64,000 nucleotides of DNA from Bremia lactucae (taxonomy: Eukaryota; Oomycota; Peronosporomycetes; Peronosporales; Peronosporaceae). The notes beneath the pieces are model-generated. The model was not told the DNA's origin. It saw nothing but the letters and a program-made list of their open reading frames with translations, and searched no databases. Numbering within the stretch: position 1 is the first letter of the stretch; each line of letters opens with the position of its first letter. The translations under genes were made by a program, and so were the position numbers. The DNA lies in the NCBI RefSeq assembly GCF_004359215.1, contig NC_090615.1:5787699-5851698 (forward strand), in the 5' to 3' direction. Of this stretch, positions 1 through 10,000 are shown in pieces.

Positions 1-602
1 ACACTTTCACTCTCCATATCCCCAGGTTTGACAATTTCTTAAGTTACTATTGTCATCCGAGAAGATCGCACTAGCAAAAGTCATGGCTAAAATTTCGCTC
101 TCGTGCCGTCAGATAACTCTCCGTTTGTCGAGGCTTCACACGGAGGAGTACTGAGTACTTTCGACACAAAATTTGACACAAAGTCGAAAGTACACTGCAT
201 ATCTCGCTATCATCAACGATAAGTAGTAACTTTATGTTGGATCTAGGTGGCTCTTGACCCCCTCATTGATGCAATTGAGGTAAAAGGAGTAGTCATTCCA
301 AAAAAAAGTTGAGACTGATACAAATGCAAACGTATTTTAGATAAAGTGGAAGCCAGCTACTGATGTACATAGCTCGACATTTAATCGCTTTCTGGCTAGC
401 TCGTCACGATTTGATGGGATCAATGCTGTCGGTATTCACTTGCACGTCGATTTACGCAAAGGAGTCCGTTGGATTGAAATGAATACTACATTTCACAAGC
501 GAATCGAAGAAAATGTCCGTAAAGTCTTAGACAACATCGTACCTTCAGTCCAAATCTTACCAAATTTCTTAAAAGGTTGTAAAGTTGTCAATTGCCAGCA
601 GT
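1..602 (+). other. Coding-looking segments upstream of PIG-X, unresolved
   Basis: Several short open segments here look like exons but could not be joined with confidence. The best is 341-575, which follows a TTTTAG acceptor and translates through SSRFDGINAVGIHLHVDL and on to VRKVLDNIVPSVQ. It could splice at GT 576 to the acceptor at 637-638 (63 nt, frame kept), which would make it the N-terminal part of the PIG-X-like gene that follows. A second open segment at 32-147 contains LSSEKIALAKVMAKISL and stops at 152. A third at 247-279 (VALDPLIDAIE) ends at GAG|GTAAAAG and could join 341 in phase 0 through a 61-nt intron. I recognise no family. The alternative is that 1-602 is the end of a separate upstream gene, with a stop at 602-604. 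Confidence 0.35.
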
Positions 603-638
603 AGTTAACTTAACGTCTTACCAACTGTTCATTATTAG

Positions 639-2127
639 ATTTCTTGGCCAAGTCTTTTTGCAATCACGCTACCTGGAAATCAAGCAATTCGCCAGAAAGG
701 ATATTTCACGAAGATGCTTCTAAATCGCAGACTCTTTGCTACTCGTCATCATTTCCATTTTGGCCGGGAAATGACAATTCGTCATTTTTCCACAACCTGT
801 TTCAAAAATCGAACGCCAATACTGGTATCGTTAAGCATTCAATTACAGAACGTGCTTTGCTCGAAGCGCATCGAAACCTTCTTACGTGCCGACAGGAACC
901 GATAATAGCAGCATTGAAATTGAGCCGTCGTGAAACTTCTCCTGCGACTCTCGAAGCCACTTTTTTCGGATCCTACATTGTAAGGTTTTGTCGTTCTGGT
1001 GCTGCTGATAGAACTGCAGTTCAAGTTCGCAGGAGCACAAGCGATAATTTCTTTGTGACGCCGATAATAAGCAAGCACAACATCTATGAACTTGAATACG
1101 CTTGGCTTCAGCGAAAAGGCAAAGCCGTTTCAGTAGAGTCAGTTTTAACGACTCCTATAGAAGTCCAAGTAACGCAACCGGTAGCTGCAGCCTTGATGCA
1201 TGCAGCTATCATCGGAGAAGGCTTTCATCGTCGATACGTGATAGACGTGAAAGTCTTAAAGCACGAGGGATGTGGTAAAGCTACTAGAAACAATACGATT
1301 CTTCTACGCGTGCCTATCTCAAACACTGCATACATTGACTTGGATGAATTACGGGTACGATCACGCAATTGGTAGCCTTGAATTACTACGATGGTTTGTC
1401 AACTTAATTCGTCGCGTGAATAATAGAGGATGGAGCGTTTTAACGAGCTTAAGCTTGTGTCTTTTACAAAGCATATTGAAATTGAACGGCCTTCTCCGGT
1501 ATCTGCGCAACACGTTATTGTTCTCGAGTTTCCAATGTCGGGCATACCTGCTGGTTCCTGCATAATATTGTTAATTGTTATTACTAATTCTTGACAATGG
1601 ATTTGAAGGTCATTAAGCAACCAAATACACATTGAGTACCCGATTCACTTTCGATACCAAGCACCGTCTGAAACAGAGTCGTACCGGCAAGCATTCGTCA
1701 TTGCTCCGGATATTTTTATCAAATGCCTTGATAAAAATCCGGCTGCTCGGAATAAGCTCAAGCCAATTCGTGATGATGTAGTACGGCGCTACTTTCAGGT
1801 AGCTAAAGAAGAACGATAGAATGGCTTTTAATTTAAGTTCTGCGGCTGATCGTTAATGTTTATAAACAGACCTGGGGAATCTCAAATCAAGAAAATTGGT
1901 TCAGTGACAGCGACTGGATCAATCTAGCAGCTGTGTCTCCTCTTCCAGCGCTGCAAATATCAATACCTGTTGGGTACCTACCATCAAGATGGCTCGTTAG
2001 CTATGTGACGCTAATGGCTACAATTGTAAGTGCGGCCATAATAATCTGGTTTTCGTATCGTGAGGCGTATGGAGTTCCGAAAGCTTGGGGAAAGTTTGAA
2101 CCAAGCTGGAAAAGCAAAGATAATTAG
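639..2127 (+). CDS. PIGX: PIG-X-like subunit of GPI mannosyltransferase I (multi-exon, 5' end uncertain)
   Basis: PIG-X (Pbn1 in yeast) is the ER-membrane partner that stabilises PIG-M, which adds the first mannose to the GPI anchor precursor. The family pattern is visible in order: EGFHRRYVIDVKV, then a Tyr-Ile-Asp-Leu-Asp-Glu-Leu segment, the signature IEYPIHFRYQAPS, IPVGY, and a C-terminal membrane helix of about 20 residues (VTLMATIVSAAIIIWF) with a short tail. Exons read as ..-1354, 1427-about 1527 or 1569, about 1618-1798, and 1870-2127. Introns 1355-1426 (72 nt) and 1799-1869 (71 nt) are phase 0. The middle intron has a CTAAT branch-like site but two possible donors. No in-frame ATG precedes the domain in the first open segment, which begins after a stop, so an upstream exon (perhaps 341-575) or a different start is needed. 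An ATG at 714 opens another frame whose start resembles a targeting peptide; I could not connect it. Confidence 0.68.
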
Positions 2128-2249
2128 GCACATTTACATGATGCTTTGTACATCCTTTGATTAGCTTTGAGTTTTGCTAAAAAGTTATAATGATACATAA
2201 AGAATCTATGAAACAAAGTTTTATAAACAAATTTAATATTTTTTGTCAC

Positions 2250-3212
2250 TTATCGGTAGTTCTCTTCACATAATAGCCGAAGCGTTAGTGTCGCATGATC
2301 CAGCACAGTCATAGTGTAATGATTAATGCGTCTTGTTTGCAAGTCCCTTGTAATGGGAGTCGGTGGAAACGAACCGGGAGTCACTGCATCCACATTTAGA
2401 TCCAGATTTCCATCGTCACAACCATTTACAGTGACAGTCGCTCGAAAAAGGTTTGACGGAACAGTGGAATGCATCATCTCGGCCATCCGTCGACACATCT
2501 CAGAAGAGATATTTGTGTCCTGCTCCATGTATTCCACAGCCCAGCCAGGCTCAATCTCGTCGGTCTTGTCTGCGTGATTCGACTTGCAGCCCGACTTTTC
2601 AAGCTGATACCAGGAGCTGTACTGTGGCTGTCGACAGCTTGCGTCCAATATGTCAACCGGTGACGTACATGGCGTTTGTGTTCGACCCTCGAAAGGCTTC
2701 GGTGTGAAAAAAATACGTTGGATTCCAACCACGAGATGTTGGTAGAGCCGTGAAATTACATGTTGCTCCGGCGTGTCATAGGTATCTATTGCCGGAGTTA
2801 TGGTTGCGCTATATTCAACGCAGCGATACGGAAGCAGGTGACTTTGGCAACGAAGCTGTTGCTGTTTCGATGCCTCGTCGAGCTCCTTCGCAACGAGCGA
2901 TTCCCAGAACTCGACAAAGTGTGCGTCCGAAAGCGAAACAACCGAATTAGTTACTCTTTCCAGCGAGTCAGCTACTGCATTTGGCAGTTGCGTCTGAACT
3001 TGAAAGTAAAATTGTACAATTGACGAGGCACAGTATTTTGCACACTTCCGGTCAAGCTGGTACAAGATGAAAGCAAGCGTGCGTAGCAGCGACTTTTCTA
3101 CGGCAACAAGTACTGATCTGGTATTAAATGTGCTGCAATTGCTTGCTGAGATTGATGGAATCTCTTCTACCTGTTGGCGAAGACCCGAGACGCTGGACGC
3201 GACGCTTGTCAT
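2250..3212 (-). CDS. Unrecognised 320-aa protein
   Basis: A single uninterrupted reading frame with an ATG start, ending 122 nt from the convergent PIG-X stop. The protein has no signal peptide or membrane helix that I can see. The N-terminal half looks alpha-helical (for example LVAVEKSLLRTLAFILYQL and VSLSDAHFVEFWESLVAKEL). The middle is rich in Gln, Ser and Cys, and a segment near the C-terminus has TVTVNGCDDGNLDLNVD. Codon use and length make it a credible gene. The opposite strand carries several shorter overlapping open frames that I treat as shadows. I do not recognise the family and assign no function; it may be oomycete-specific. The start lies 186 nt from the ATG of the divergent FAM210-like gene, so the two may share a promoter region. 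Confidence 0.68.
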   Translation of the reverse strand: MTSVASSVSGLRQQVEEIPSISASNCSTFNTRSVLVAVEKSLLRTLAFILYQLDRKCAKYCASSIVQFYFQVQTQLPNAVADSLERVTNSVVSLSDAHFVEFWESLVAKELDEASKQQQLRCQSHLLPYRCVEYSATITPAIDTYDTPEQHVISRLYQHLVVGIQRIFFTPKPFEGRTQTPCTSPVDILDASCRQPQYSSWYQLEKSGCKSNHADKTDEIEPGWAVEYMEQDTNISSEMCRRMAEMMHSTVPSNLFRATVTVNGCDDGNLDLNVDAVTPGSFPPTPITRDLQTRRINHYTMTVLDHATLTLRLLCEENYR

Positions 3213-3382
3213 CGCTGAAGAAGAATTTTTTTTAGAATGAAAGCTTTCTTACTGGATAAAATAGCCAGGCGCTTGGTGACGATGGCAAAAATAACATTTC
3301 TCTCATCATTTCGTTTAATATTTCAAAAAGTGTGAATTCTTAAAATTATTTGTAAAAGACGAATATTTGGAGCTAGTTTCAG

Positions 3383-3396
3383 GCACTCATTTCCAA
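3383..3396 (+). promoter_or_regulatory. Candidate oomycete initiator (Inr-like) element
   Basis: GCACTCATTTCCAA ends three bases before the ATG at 3399. It resembles the oomycete core initiator consensus (GCTCATTYYNCAWTTT) around the TCATTTCCA core. If used, the mRNA leader would be extremely short. The match is partial and no transcript evidence is available. Confidence 0.45.
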
Positions 3397-3398
3397 CC

Positions 3399-4022
3399 AT
3401 GTTACCTATCCGCACGTTGTTCCGCCAAAGCGGTGGCTCGCCGCTGCTGGCGCAGTGTCTAACGCGTAGGTCGTCTTCTAAGTTTCCGCTTAAGGCATCA
3501 TCTCGCTTTCAAAACGTGTTTTTGAAGAGCTTACAGGCACCGTCGTTCGCCTCGGTCCCGTCTCGTGACGATAATACCCGGCAACAGCTGCACGGTAACA
3601 CTTCGAAGAGTAAAAATCAACAAATTCAAGAACTTATTGAGACGAATATGGCGCTTAAAAAAGAGGTTGAGACCCTTAAAGCCGAAGTGGCCAAGAAGCC
3701 CAATAAGTTTATTGGAACGCTGCAGCAGTACGGCCTGCCCTTCCTTGCGTGGTGGACTTCACTATATGTGGCCTCGGGCGTGACTATCTATGTGGCACTA
3801 GATACCGGTCTTGTGTCAGGTGCAAGTATCATTGACTTTATTATGCAAATTGGCCTCGACAAATTGATCGACCCGGCTCGACTAGACCCGAAGTATGGAA
3901 ACATCGCCATCGCGGTGATTGTCAACGAGTGCCTTGAGATTATTCGGTTTCCGATTACACTAGCTACGCTCCCATTTATCAAGCGTGTTTTCTCGCGCAA
4001 AAAAACTACAGAGGCGACGTAA
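3399..4022 (+). CDS. FAM210/DUF1279-family mitochondrial membrane protein
   Basis: The 207-residue protein starts with a basic, Ser/Arg-rich presequence (about residues 1-50) typical of mitochondrial import. A short coiled coil follows (about 75-100, NMALKKEVETLKAEV). The DUF1279 domain runs from about 103 to 195: QQYGLPFLAWWTSLYVASG, a membrane segment, GLDKLIDP, then GNIAIAVIVNECLEIIRFP and a short basic tail. This order matches animal FAM210A/B and their plant and protist relatives, which are inner-membrane proteins linked in animals to mitochondrial translation and metabolism. The biochemical role in oomycetes is unknown. The gene has no intron. An initiator-like element sits immediately before the ATG, and the divergent unrecognised gene begins 186 nt upstream. 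Confidence 0.88.
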   Translation: MLPIRTLFRQSGGSPLLAQCLTRRSSSKFPLKASSRFQNVFLKSLQAPSFASVPSRDDNTRQQLHGNTSKSKNQQIQELIETNMALKKEVETLKAEVAKKPNKFIGTLQQYGLPFLAWWTSLYVASGVTIYVALDTGLVSGASIIDFIMQIGLDKLIDPARLDPKYGNIAIAVIVNECLEIIRFPITLATLPFIKRVFSRKKTTEAT

Positions 4023-4968
4023 TTTGGCTACAAGATGGGTTACAAGTCTTTGTTAACAGGGTCAATTTAACTAGAAGTACACGTAAAGTGCAATTGTGTT
4101 TAATTTCAGCTAATATATGAGCTTGCGCCGATTATAACTAAAAAACAAACCGGGTGTAGTGACTAAAGACGTGCTGTATACTTCGTGACGGCAATTTATT
4201 CGGGATGCTACAGACGACCGCTCGTTCCAACACAAACTCGTCAATCATTTCAACTTCTCAAGAACTATATTTGCTAAAAAATGAGCGCAATCCTAATTCT
4301 GCCCCACGTGGTTCGTCTGCAAAACCGCTGACCTTAAACTTCCTTTTGCTCCGAACTTTAGCTCCCACTAAAACAGTTTCCATCTCAGCTTCATATAACA
4401 AAAGTTAATGCTGATGAGCGGTCCGAGACATTAGGCTAATTCTTGTCTTTTTTATATTCGTCTCATCACAAAGAGATACAAATAACCAGCCGATTTCAGT
4501 TATCACGGCATGCTTATGTTTTGTCTGTGTATTAATGTAGACATAAGCTGCTACAGCTAAATAAAAAATAATTGACCTCTTTAAATCTACCTGCTTGCGC
4601 ATAAGTTGTTATTGTAGCAATCGTCCTTTGAAGTTTTAAGTCTTGTATATGAATACTTGATCCAGCTTGATTAAGACAAGTGAAGCTCCATTCAAAAAAG
4701 GGAGTCAGCTTTATAGGAGCCACAATTGCACCAATTCATGGCTTGCTGCAATGATCTTGTCGCCAACAGCAACGTTAACTTTTGTATAAATATTTAGCAA
4801 CTGCTAAAGGTTTGAATGCTCGGTCTATTGGTCAATTTCACCACGTGCTCAACTGACAATTTCGACAACTCTATCGATGCTGTTAAGTAATTGCAGCTAC
4901 TGCCTTCTAGAACTCACATCGATTCGCTTCTTGCTTGTTCTTAATGCAGAAATCCCGCAACTCGTGCG
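4023..4968. other. AT-rich intergenic stretch without a supported gene
   Basis: Only short chance open frames occur on either strand (for example 4205-4408 +, 4405-4602 -), with no recognisable protein motif. The last ~100 bases (about 4870-4968) immediately precede the spermidine synthase relic and probably include more degraded sequence of the same gene. A segment ending TTAATGCAG at 4950 looks like an old splice acceptor. Confidence 0.5.
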
Positions 4969-5291
4969 GAACTTTACGGATACATGAACAACGTTCTGTC
5001 CCCAGACGGCATTATTTGCACCCAGAGGGAGTGCCTTTGGTTGCTCCTTGACCTCATCGTGGATGTCATGCAAGCTGCCAAAATCTCTTTTTACCACTGT
5101 CAACTATTCTAACACGTCTTTTCCGACATACCCGTCGGGTCAAATTGGCTTTATCCTTTGCTCGCTTGACCAGGGCGTAGATAAGCTCAAGCGCAATCTT
5201 AGCTTCGCTTCTACAGTACTAAGATACACGAGGTTTCATTTGTTCTGCCCAGCTTTGCAGAGCGCAAGGTTGCCATCGTTCGCACGTGACA
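4969..5291 (+). pseudogene. SRM (pseudo): Spermidine synthase C-terminal fragment (broken)
   Basis: Spermidine synthase transfers an aminopropyl group from decarboxylated S-adenosylmethionine to putrescine. The first part reads NNVLSPDGIICTQ, then ECLWLLLDLI and VDVMQAA. After about 5070 the match continues in a different frame (KSLFTTVNYSNTSFPTYPSG, then QIGFILCS), and finally LRYT, FHLFCPALQSARLPSFARD, which is the family C-terminus. So a frameshift splits the fragment, and the usual Gly of the QGE motif has become Arg. The N-terminal half, including the decarboxylated-SAM binding site, is absent. A downstream open frame starting at 5048 is only the second piece. An intact copy probably exists elsewhere in the genome. 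Confidence 0.85.
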
Positions 5292-5704
5292 CGTCTAGTC
5301 TGAATCGCGAATCCTTGCGCTTGTGTAAAGGGCCGAAGCTTATCACTTATCACTCTGCTGCTTGCTTGTATCTATGCTACTGCTGTATCGCAACCGATAA
5401 ATCCTTTTTTGGCAGTATTATCGCTGAGTATGAACAATTGACCTTGTCAATATAACTACAATTCGGATGAGAATCCCAAAAAGCAGCATGTAATTATTTT
5501 TATGCAATATATTCGCAGCTATAAACGACTTGTCGTGCTAGCTGATGCGATTTATGCACTTTGAGCTCTTGAAAATTTTCGATGGTCGTTTGCAGCATTG
5601 CCGACTTCAATGTAGAATTTCAACCAATCAGAAAAAGAAATGTTTTAACGAGTGACATTTCGAAAAAAAAACGTTAGTTGCATAGTCACCACTCACACAC
5701 AAAA
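5292..5704. other. Intergenic and eIF1 upstream region
   Basis: No gene is seen. The region is AT-rich toward the eIF1 start, with a run of A at 5666-5673 and CACTCACACACAAAA directly before the ATG. It probably contains the eIF1 promoter and short leader. Confidence 0.4.
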
Positions 5705-6138
5705 ATGGCCGACATTCAGAACTTCCAGACCTTCGGTACGCCTCTGCGAAAAGATCTTGCGTAGAATTGAATGATTTACGGTCTTGTACCTATGCATGGA
5801 CATGCTGATATTGTATCTTGTACTGTATTTGCTGTGCAGACGCTTTTGCGGACGCAAAAGATGATTCTAGCATTGGCGGCGGTAAAGTGCACGTACGGGT
5901 ACAGCAGCGCAACGGTCGCAAGTGTCTGACGACAGTTCAAGGTCTTGCTGATGACCTCGACGTTAAGCGTATTCTAAAGGCTTTTAAGAAAAATTTTAGC
6001 TGCAATGGCGCCATCGTGAAGGACGACGAGCTCGGTGAAATTATTCAGCTATCAGGGGACCAACGGACGAATATTCGCGAGTTTTTGCTTGACCAAGAAA
6101 TCTGCATGGACGCGCAGGTCGTTTTGCACGGTTTCTAG
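5705..6138 (+). CDS. SUI1: Translation initiation factor eIF1 (SUI1)
   Basis: eIF1 binds the 40S subunit near the P site and enforces accurate start-codon selection during scanning. Exon 1 is 5705-5735 (MADIQNFQTF plus one base) and exon 2 is 5840-6138. The 104-nt phase-1 intron has a GTACGC donor and a GTGCAG acceptor. The spliced protein is 109 residues, the normal length for the family. Visible landmarks are the N-terminal QNFQTFDAFADA, HVRVQQRNGRKCLTTVQGL, then ILKAFKKNFSCNGAIVKD, GEIIQLSGDQR and a C-terminal VLHGF. All are typical SUI1-domain features. The next gene, mL43, converges from the other strand 270 nt downstream. Confidence 0.97.
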
Positions 6139-6407
6139 ACTGGTAACATTGATCCAGTTGCTTTAAATTTAGCTGCACGGCCTGTAGACTGGTGGTATGC
6201 GTTTAAAAGCTTTCTGCACGGTCTTTGGGCTTTGATCGAACCCTGAGATGTGTACTAAATGATTTGGTTGCAATTTTCTTGCGTACTTGTGACGTGAGAG
6301 AATATATTTGATTCTTTATTGTTTACGTAAGTCCTGCGCTGGGTTATTGCAATCATTAAGCTATTACCTTTACGCGTCGAAAACAGCCTCTTAACGACAG
6401 CTTTCTT

Positions 6408-6950
6408 CTACGCGTGGTCGCTGATCTCAAATTTAGGGAATTCAAGGTCCGGCTGCCAAATACCTTGTATAGTTGGACGCTTTGAGAATACTGGCTTCTT
6501 AATAAGCGTCATTTTGCGTCCGCTAGAGTTGCGAAGACGCTCCAGCTGCAGAGTGATACAAGTAAGAGATTTTAGGAAACTCACTTCAAGCCACGGATGC
6601 ATTCCATTGATATGGTCGGTTGCGAACCTGCTTCAGAATGAAAGGAATTTCCTGGTTCTTAACGTCCGCGACCTTGCGCTGATTTGTTACTGTGCATACA
6701 CGCCACATCTCGTTATGCGTTCGTTTGGTCTTGTTCAAACAATACTAACGGACGACATACTGTAATCTCCAACCAAGATGGGATGACGAGCACCTTTGAG
6801 CTCAGTTTCGAACTGCACTTGCGGGTTTTCCTCGACAAATTTGTGGAAGCGCTCATCAGCTAGAAGTTGCCGCACATAGCGACTGCTACCGCTGTGTTGA
6901 CAGTACCGAATTGTCACCTGCTTCAGCTGCCATACACCCTTTGTTGCCAT
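6408..6950 (-). CDS. MRPL43: Mitochondrial large ribosomal subunit protein mL43
   Basis: This gene has three exons, read on the minus strand as 6950-6761, 6689-6628 and 6545-6408. Introns are 71 and 82 nt with GTATGT and GTTCGC donors and CAG acceptors. The spliced protein has 129 residues. It begins MATKGVWQLKQVTIRYC and continues HSGSSRYVRQLLA, then ENPQVQFETELK, GARHPILVGDY, RKVADVKNQ and LERLRNSSGRK. This is the thioredoxin-like L51/S25/CI-B8 fold shared by mL43 and complex I subunit NDUFA2; the HP-x-L-x-G-x-Y and LRNSSGRK segments favour mL43. In-frame sequence upstream of the ATG begins only with GTG, so the ATG at 6950 was chosen. It starts 103 nt from the divergent ATR gene. Confidence 0.92.
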
Positions 6951-7053
6951 CTTGACTTTGTCGACCCAGACTAAGTACGTTCTATTAGCAACATTCACTC
7001 CTGTTTTATGAAAAAGAAAGTTTGCCGTGGCAACTTCGTCTTGTGCGCACTCA
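6951..7053. promoter_or_regulatory. Short divergent promoter region between mL43 and ATR
   Basis: Only 103 nt separate the two start codons, so both promoters and leaders must fit or overlap here or extend into the coding regions. I see no clear TATA box. An in-frame GTG codon precedes each ATG, but neither is needed as a start. Confidence 0.5.
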
Positions 7054-10000
7054 ATGACGACGCGTTTAAGCGCTGAGGATGTAGAGCAAAGCGACGTTAG
7101 CAGTTTGTTGCAGCTTGTGCGTGTCCATCAGCGTCAGCATGAAGAACGTGCCTATGACTCGAGTGCTTCGGAAGCCATTCACCGCTGCAAGATTATGTTA
7201 ACCAAATTGCGCAAATTATTGCCGAAGCTTATGCGACCAGTGGCAACACTTTCGACGGATATAGCCGTTCCTGTGCTGAATGAATTGTGTCAGCTTTTGA
7301 AACTTCTGCTTAATGGTGACGCATGTCCGCACTCGATGTCGATCTTTATGGAGAGCGCCTCGGGCTTAACGCATGGCCGCAAGCCTGGGGCCTCGGGCTT
7401 TCCATCTTACCCGACGATGGCAACAATGCTATTTTATATGATATCGTTCTACACAAACGACAAGATGCGACAGGCGCAACAAGGGGTGCGCAATGTTACG
7501 CTTCAAATGGTGCAATTTTTGCACTTAAACGACGTGAACGGATTTATTCATTTCTTTCGTGATACAGTTTTACTTTTGGAGGACTGTTTCTTACTTGAAG
7601 AAAACAAAGACGCTATTGACGTGTCGCCTGGTGGAGCGAGCATTTCATGCTACTTGGATACGGCAATTCACGTGTACCAGGACGCAGATGGACCGCTAGG
7701 CTCGAAGAATAATGTAACGTTGTGTGGGTGCATGGCCATTGCAGACGTAAGTCAGCTGTATGAACGCAGGGATCAGCTTAAGCGAATGCTACCATCAATT
7801 CAGGTCACTTCGTATAGTATGGTTCTCAGGCTTCGACAATCAATTCTAGCACTTGTAGATCAGATGATTCGCAAGCATAGTTCAATGCTCGAAGGTGATC
7901 GTTCATTTAATAAGCTATGCCAACTGGTAGAATATTTCATTGGTAGAAATGGACGCATAATGGATTATGCTGTCATAAAGTGCGGAAACGGCGCGCTATC
8001 GAGCCAAGATGTTGATAAAATGACACACAGCACGCTTCGATTGCTGCATACGATTTTGAAGGCAAGTATATTCACAGAAAGACGATTTGTAAGCTTGGCA
8101 ACGTTGTATTTAAATACAAATTTCTTTCGTGAAGCTAATTTACGGACATCTAAGATCTGTGCTGAAATATTTGGCCTAATTAGCAAAGCGTATACCCATC
8201 TTTCCAAGCTAGCCACTCAGTCCCTGTGGCGTACTTTTGAGTCGTGGGTGTATGGCAATATGGATCTTATTCATGAAGCAAGTCCCGATAAAAGATTGAG
8301 CGCCGAACTGACTTGGATGTCTGCGCTTTCGATCTTAGGCATTTATATACGTCAGTCAAATGTCGCGTCACCCGCCATATTGTTTGTTGATCTGCTAGAG
8401 TATGTTGATATTAAATTGTTGAGTCCAGCAATGACGTCAAGCGTCATTAGTAATATCCATTTTGTTTTGTTGGAAAACGAAGTGCTGACGAAGGTAGTTC
8501 GCTATATTGCAACAGACTTGGTGAGCGATGGGCCAGTAACGACAAGTAATGGTCAAGTCTTTAAAACACCAAAGAAGCGAAAGCGACATATAATCGGAGA
8601 GGCTAATCACGTTTCATTATTAAACTTGCGACGGGAGAAAAATTCTGACTGGAAGGAAAGGTTAGGCCGATGGATTCTTGACCTAATCTCTATTGAGGGT
8701 GGCGGCACCAATAATTCTAGTTCTATCCTCGAGGTTTCTACTGGTTTGCGAATACTTTTACCACTTCGTCGGTACATTGCAGCTTCGTTTCGGCTCGAAA
8801 GCTTTGCTCTTAATCGAACTCTTCTTCAGCGTGTTGATTTAATTGTGAACACCTACGCGCCATCGCTCGTTGGTCTTTCATGTGAATACTTATACTTATG
8901 GATCATTTTGCTGCGTTACTACGATGACCAGGAGCTTGAAAAGTACCGTGATTTGCTAACGAAAGTTGTAGAATGTGTTCAATCACAAGAGGTCTCTGCT
9001 CGCAGCATCGAACGGGGCACATTCTATCTTCTACCAGACTGTTGGGATAATTTGGAATTTTTAAAATTGTACCATCGTAACTACAACTGTCACAACGTAT
9101 CGAAGTTAGAGGGTTCGGGTGAAATTTCTTACGAATATCTGTGTAGCGCAGACGCCGTGATCGACGCAATATTCAAGAAGCCTATGGCTCTTCGAGGCCC
9201 ATTTTTAGTCAATCTTATGTGGTCTCGTCCCGTGATGCTCCAAATTGTAGATGAGAGCTCCTGGCGAAATGCTTTACCATGGAAAGTTGTGTACCAGCGG
9301 ATTCTGCAAGAAAAGCCAATTGATACCGATATTTGCTCATATCTTTCTTTGTTTCCGCTTATTGCTTACTTTGTTGTGGCAAAGTCGCTTAGTACTCCAG
9401 AGAAGATGATAATTTGTATTGTGGAAGCGTTATGCGACAGCATTAAGCAAACAGATTCAAAGACAATATCATCTGCAATTGTACAAACATGTGGCGCAGT
9501 GCTTTGTGCAACGGCGTATGGTCAAGCGTTGGCTGATGGGCTGGATCTCGCAAATAACAGAAACACTCGTGGCTGCAGTACTAAAAGCTGTCAATGTCGA
9601 AATGTTGCTGAAAATTGTAAATCTATGTCGATTTCACTGTCACTTTTCGAGCCGATAGTTTGGGGCGATAGCGGCAGTGCTCCTGATTTTTTTCTGAAAA
9701 CCGAGTCTGAAAAGTCGGAATTGCTCACACATTTGGTTAGAATTAACACTTTGTCCAGCATTCTCAAGCATTGCGAAATTGATTTTGAAAAGGATGAGAC
9801 TGCCATGCGATTCGTGGAGTATCTCTTAACGGGCTTTGAACATGGTTCTGATTCCGTACGCCAGGCGGTATTGGATTTGATTATTGACCATTCACGCCTC
9901 CTCGATGCAATGATTGATCCAGCGAAGGATGGGCTTGCTGGATTGATGGAGCGCTTGGAGGATTACATAGCGACGGTCGACGAAAGCAATAACTATGATG

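Noticed and set aside
5048..5455. 135-aa open frame as a complete gene
   Set aside because: It covers only the out-of-frame C-terminal part of a spermidine synthase relic; the start has no upstream match in this frame.
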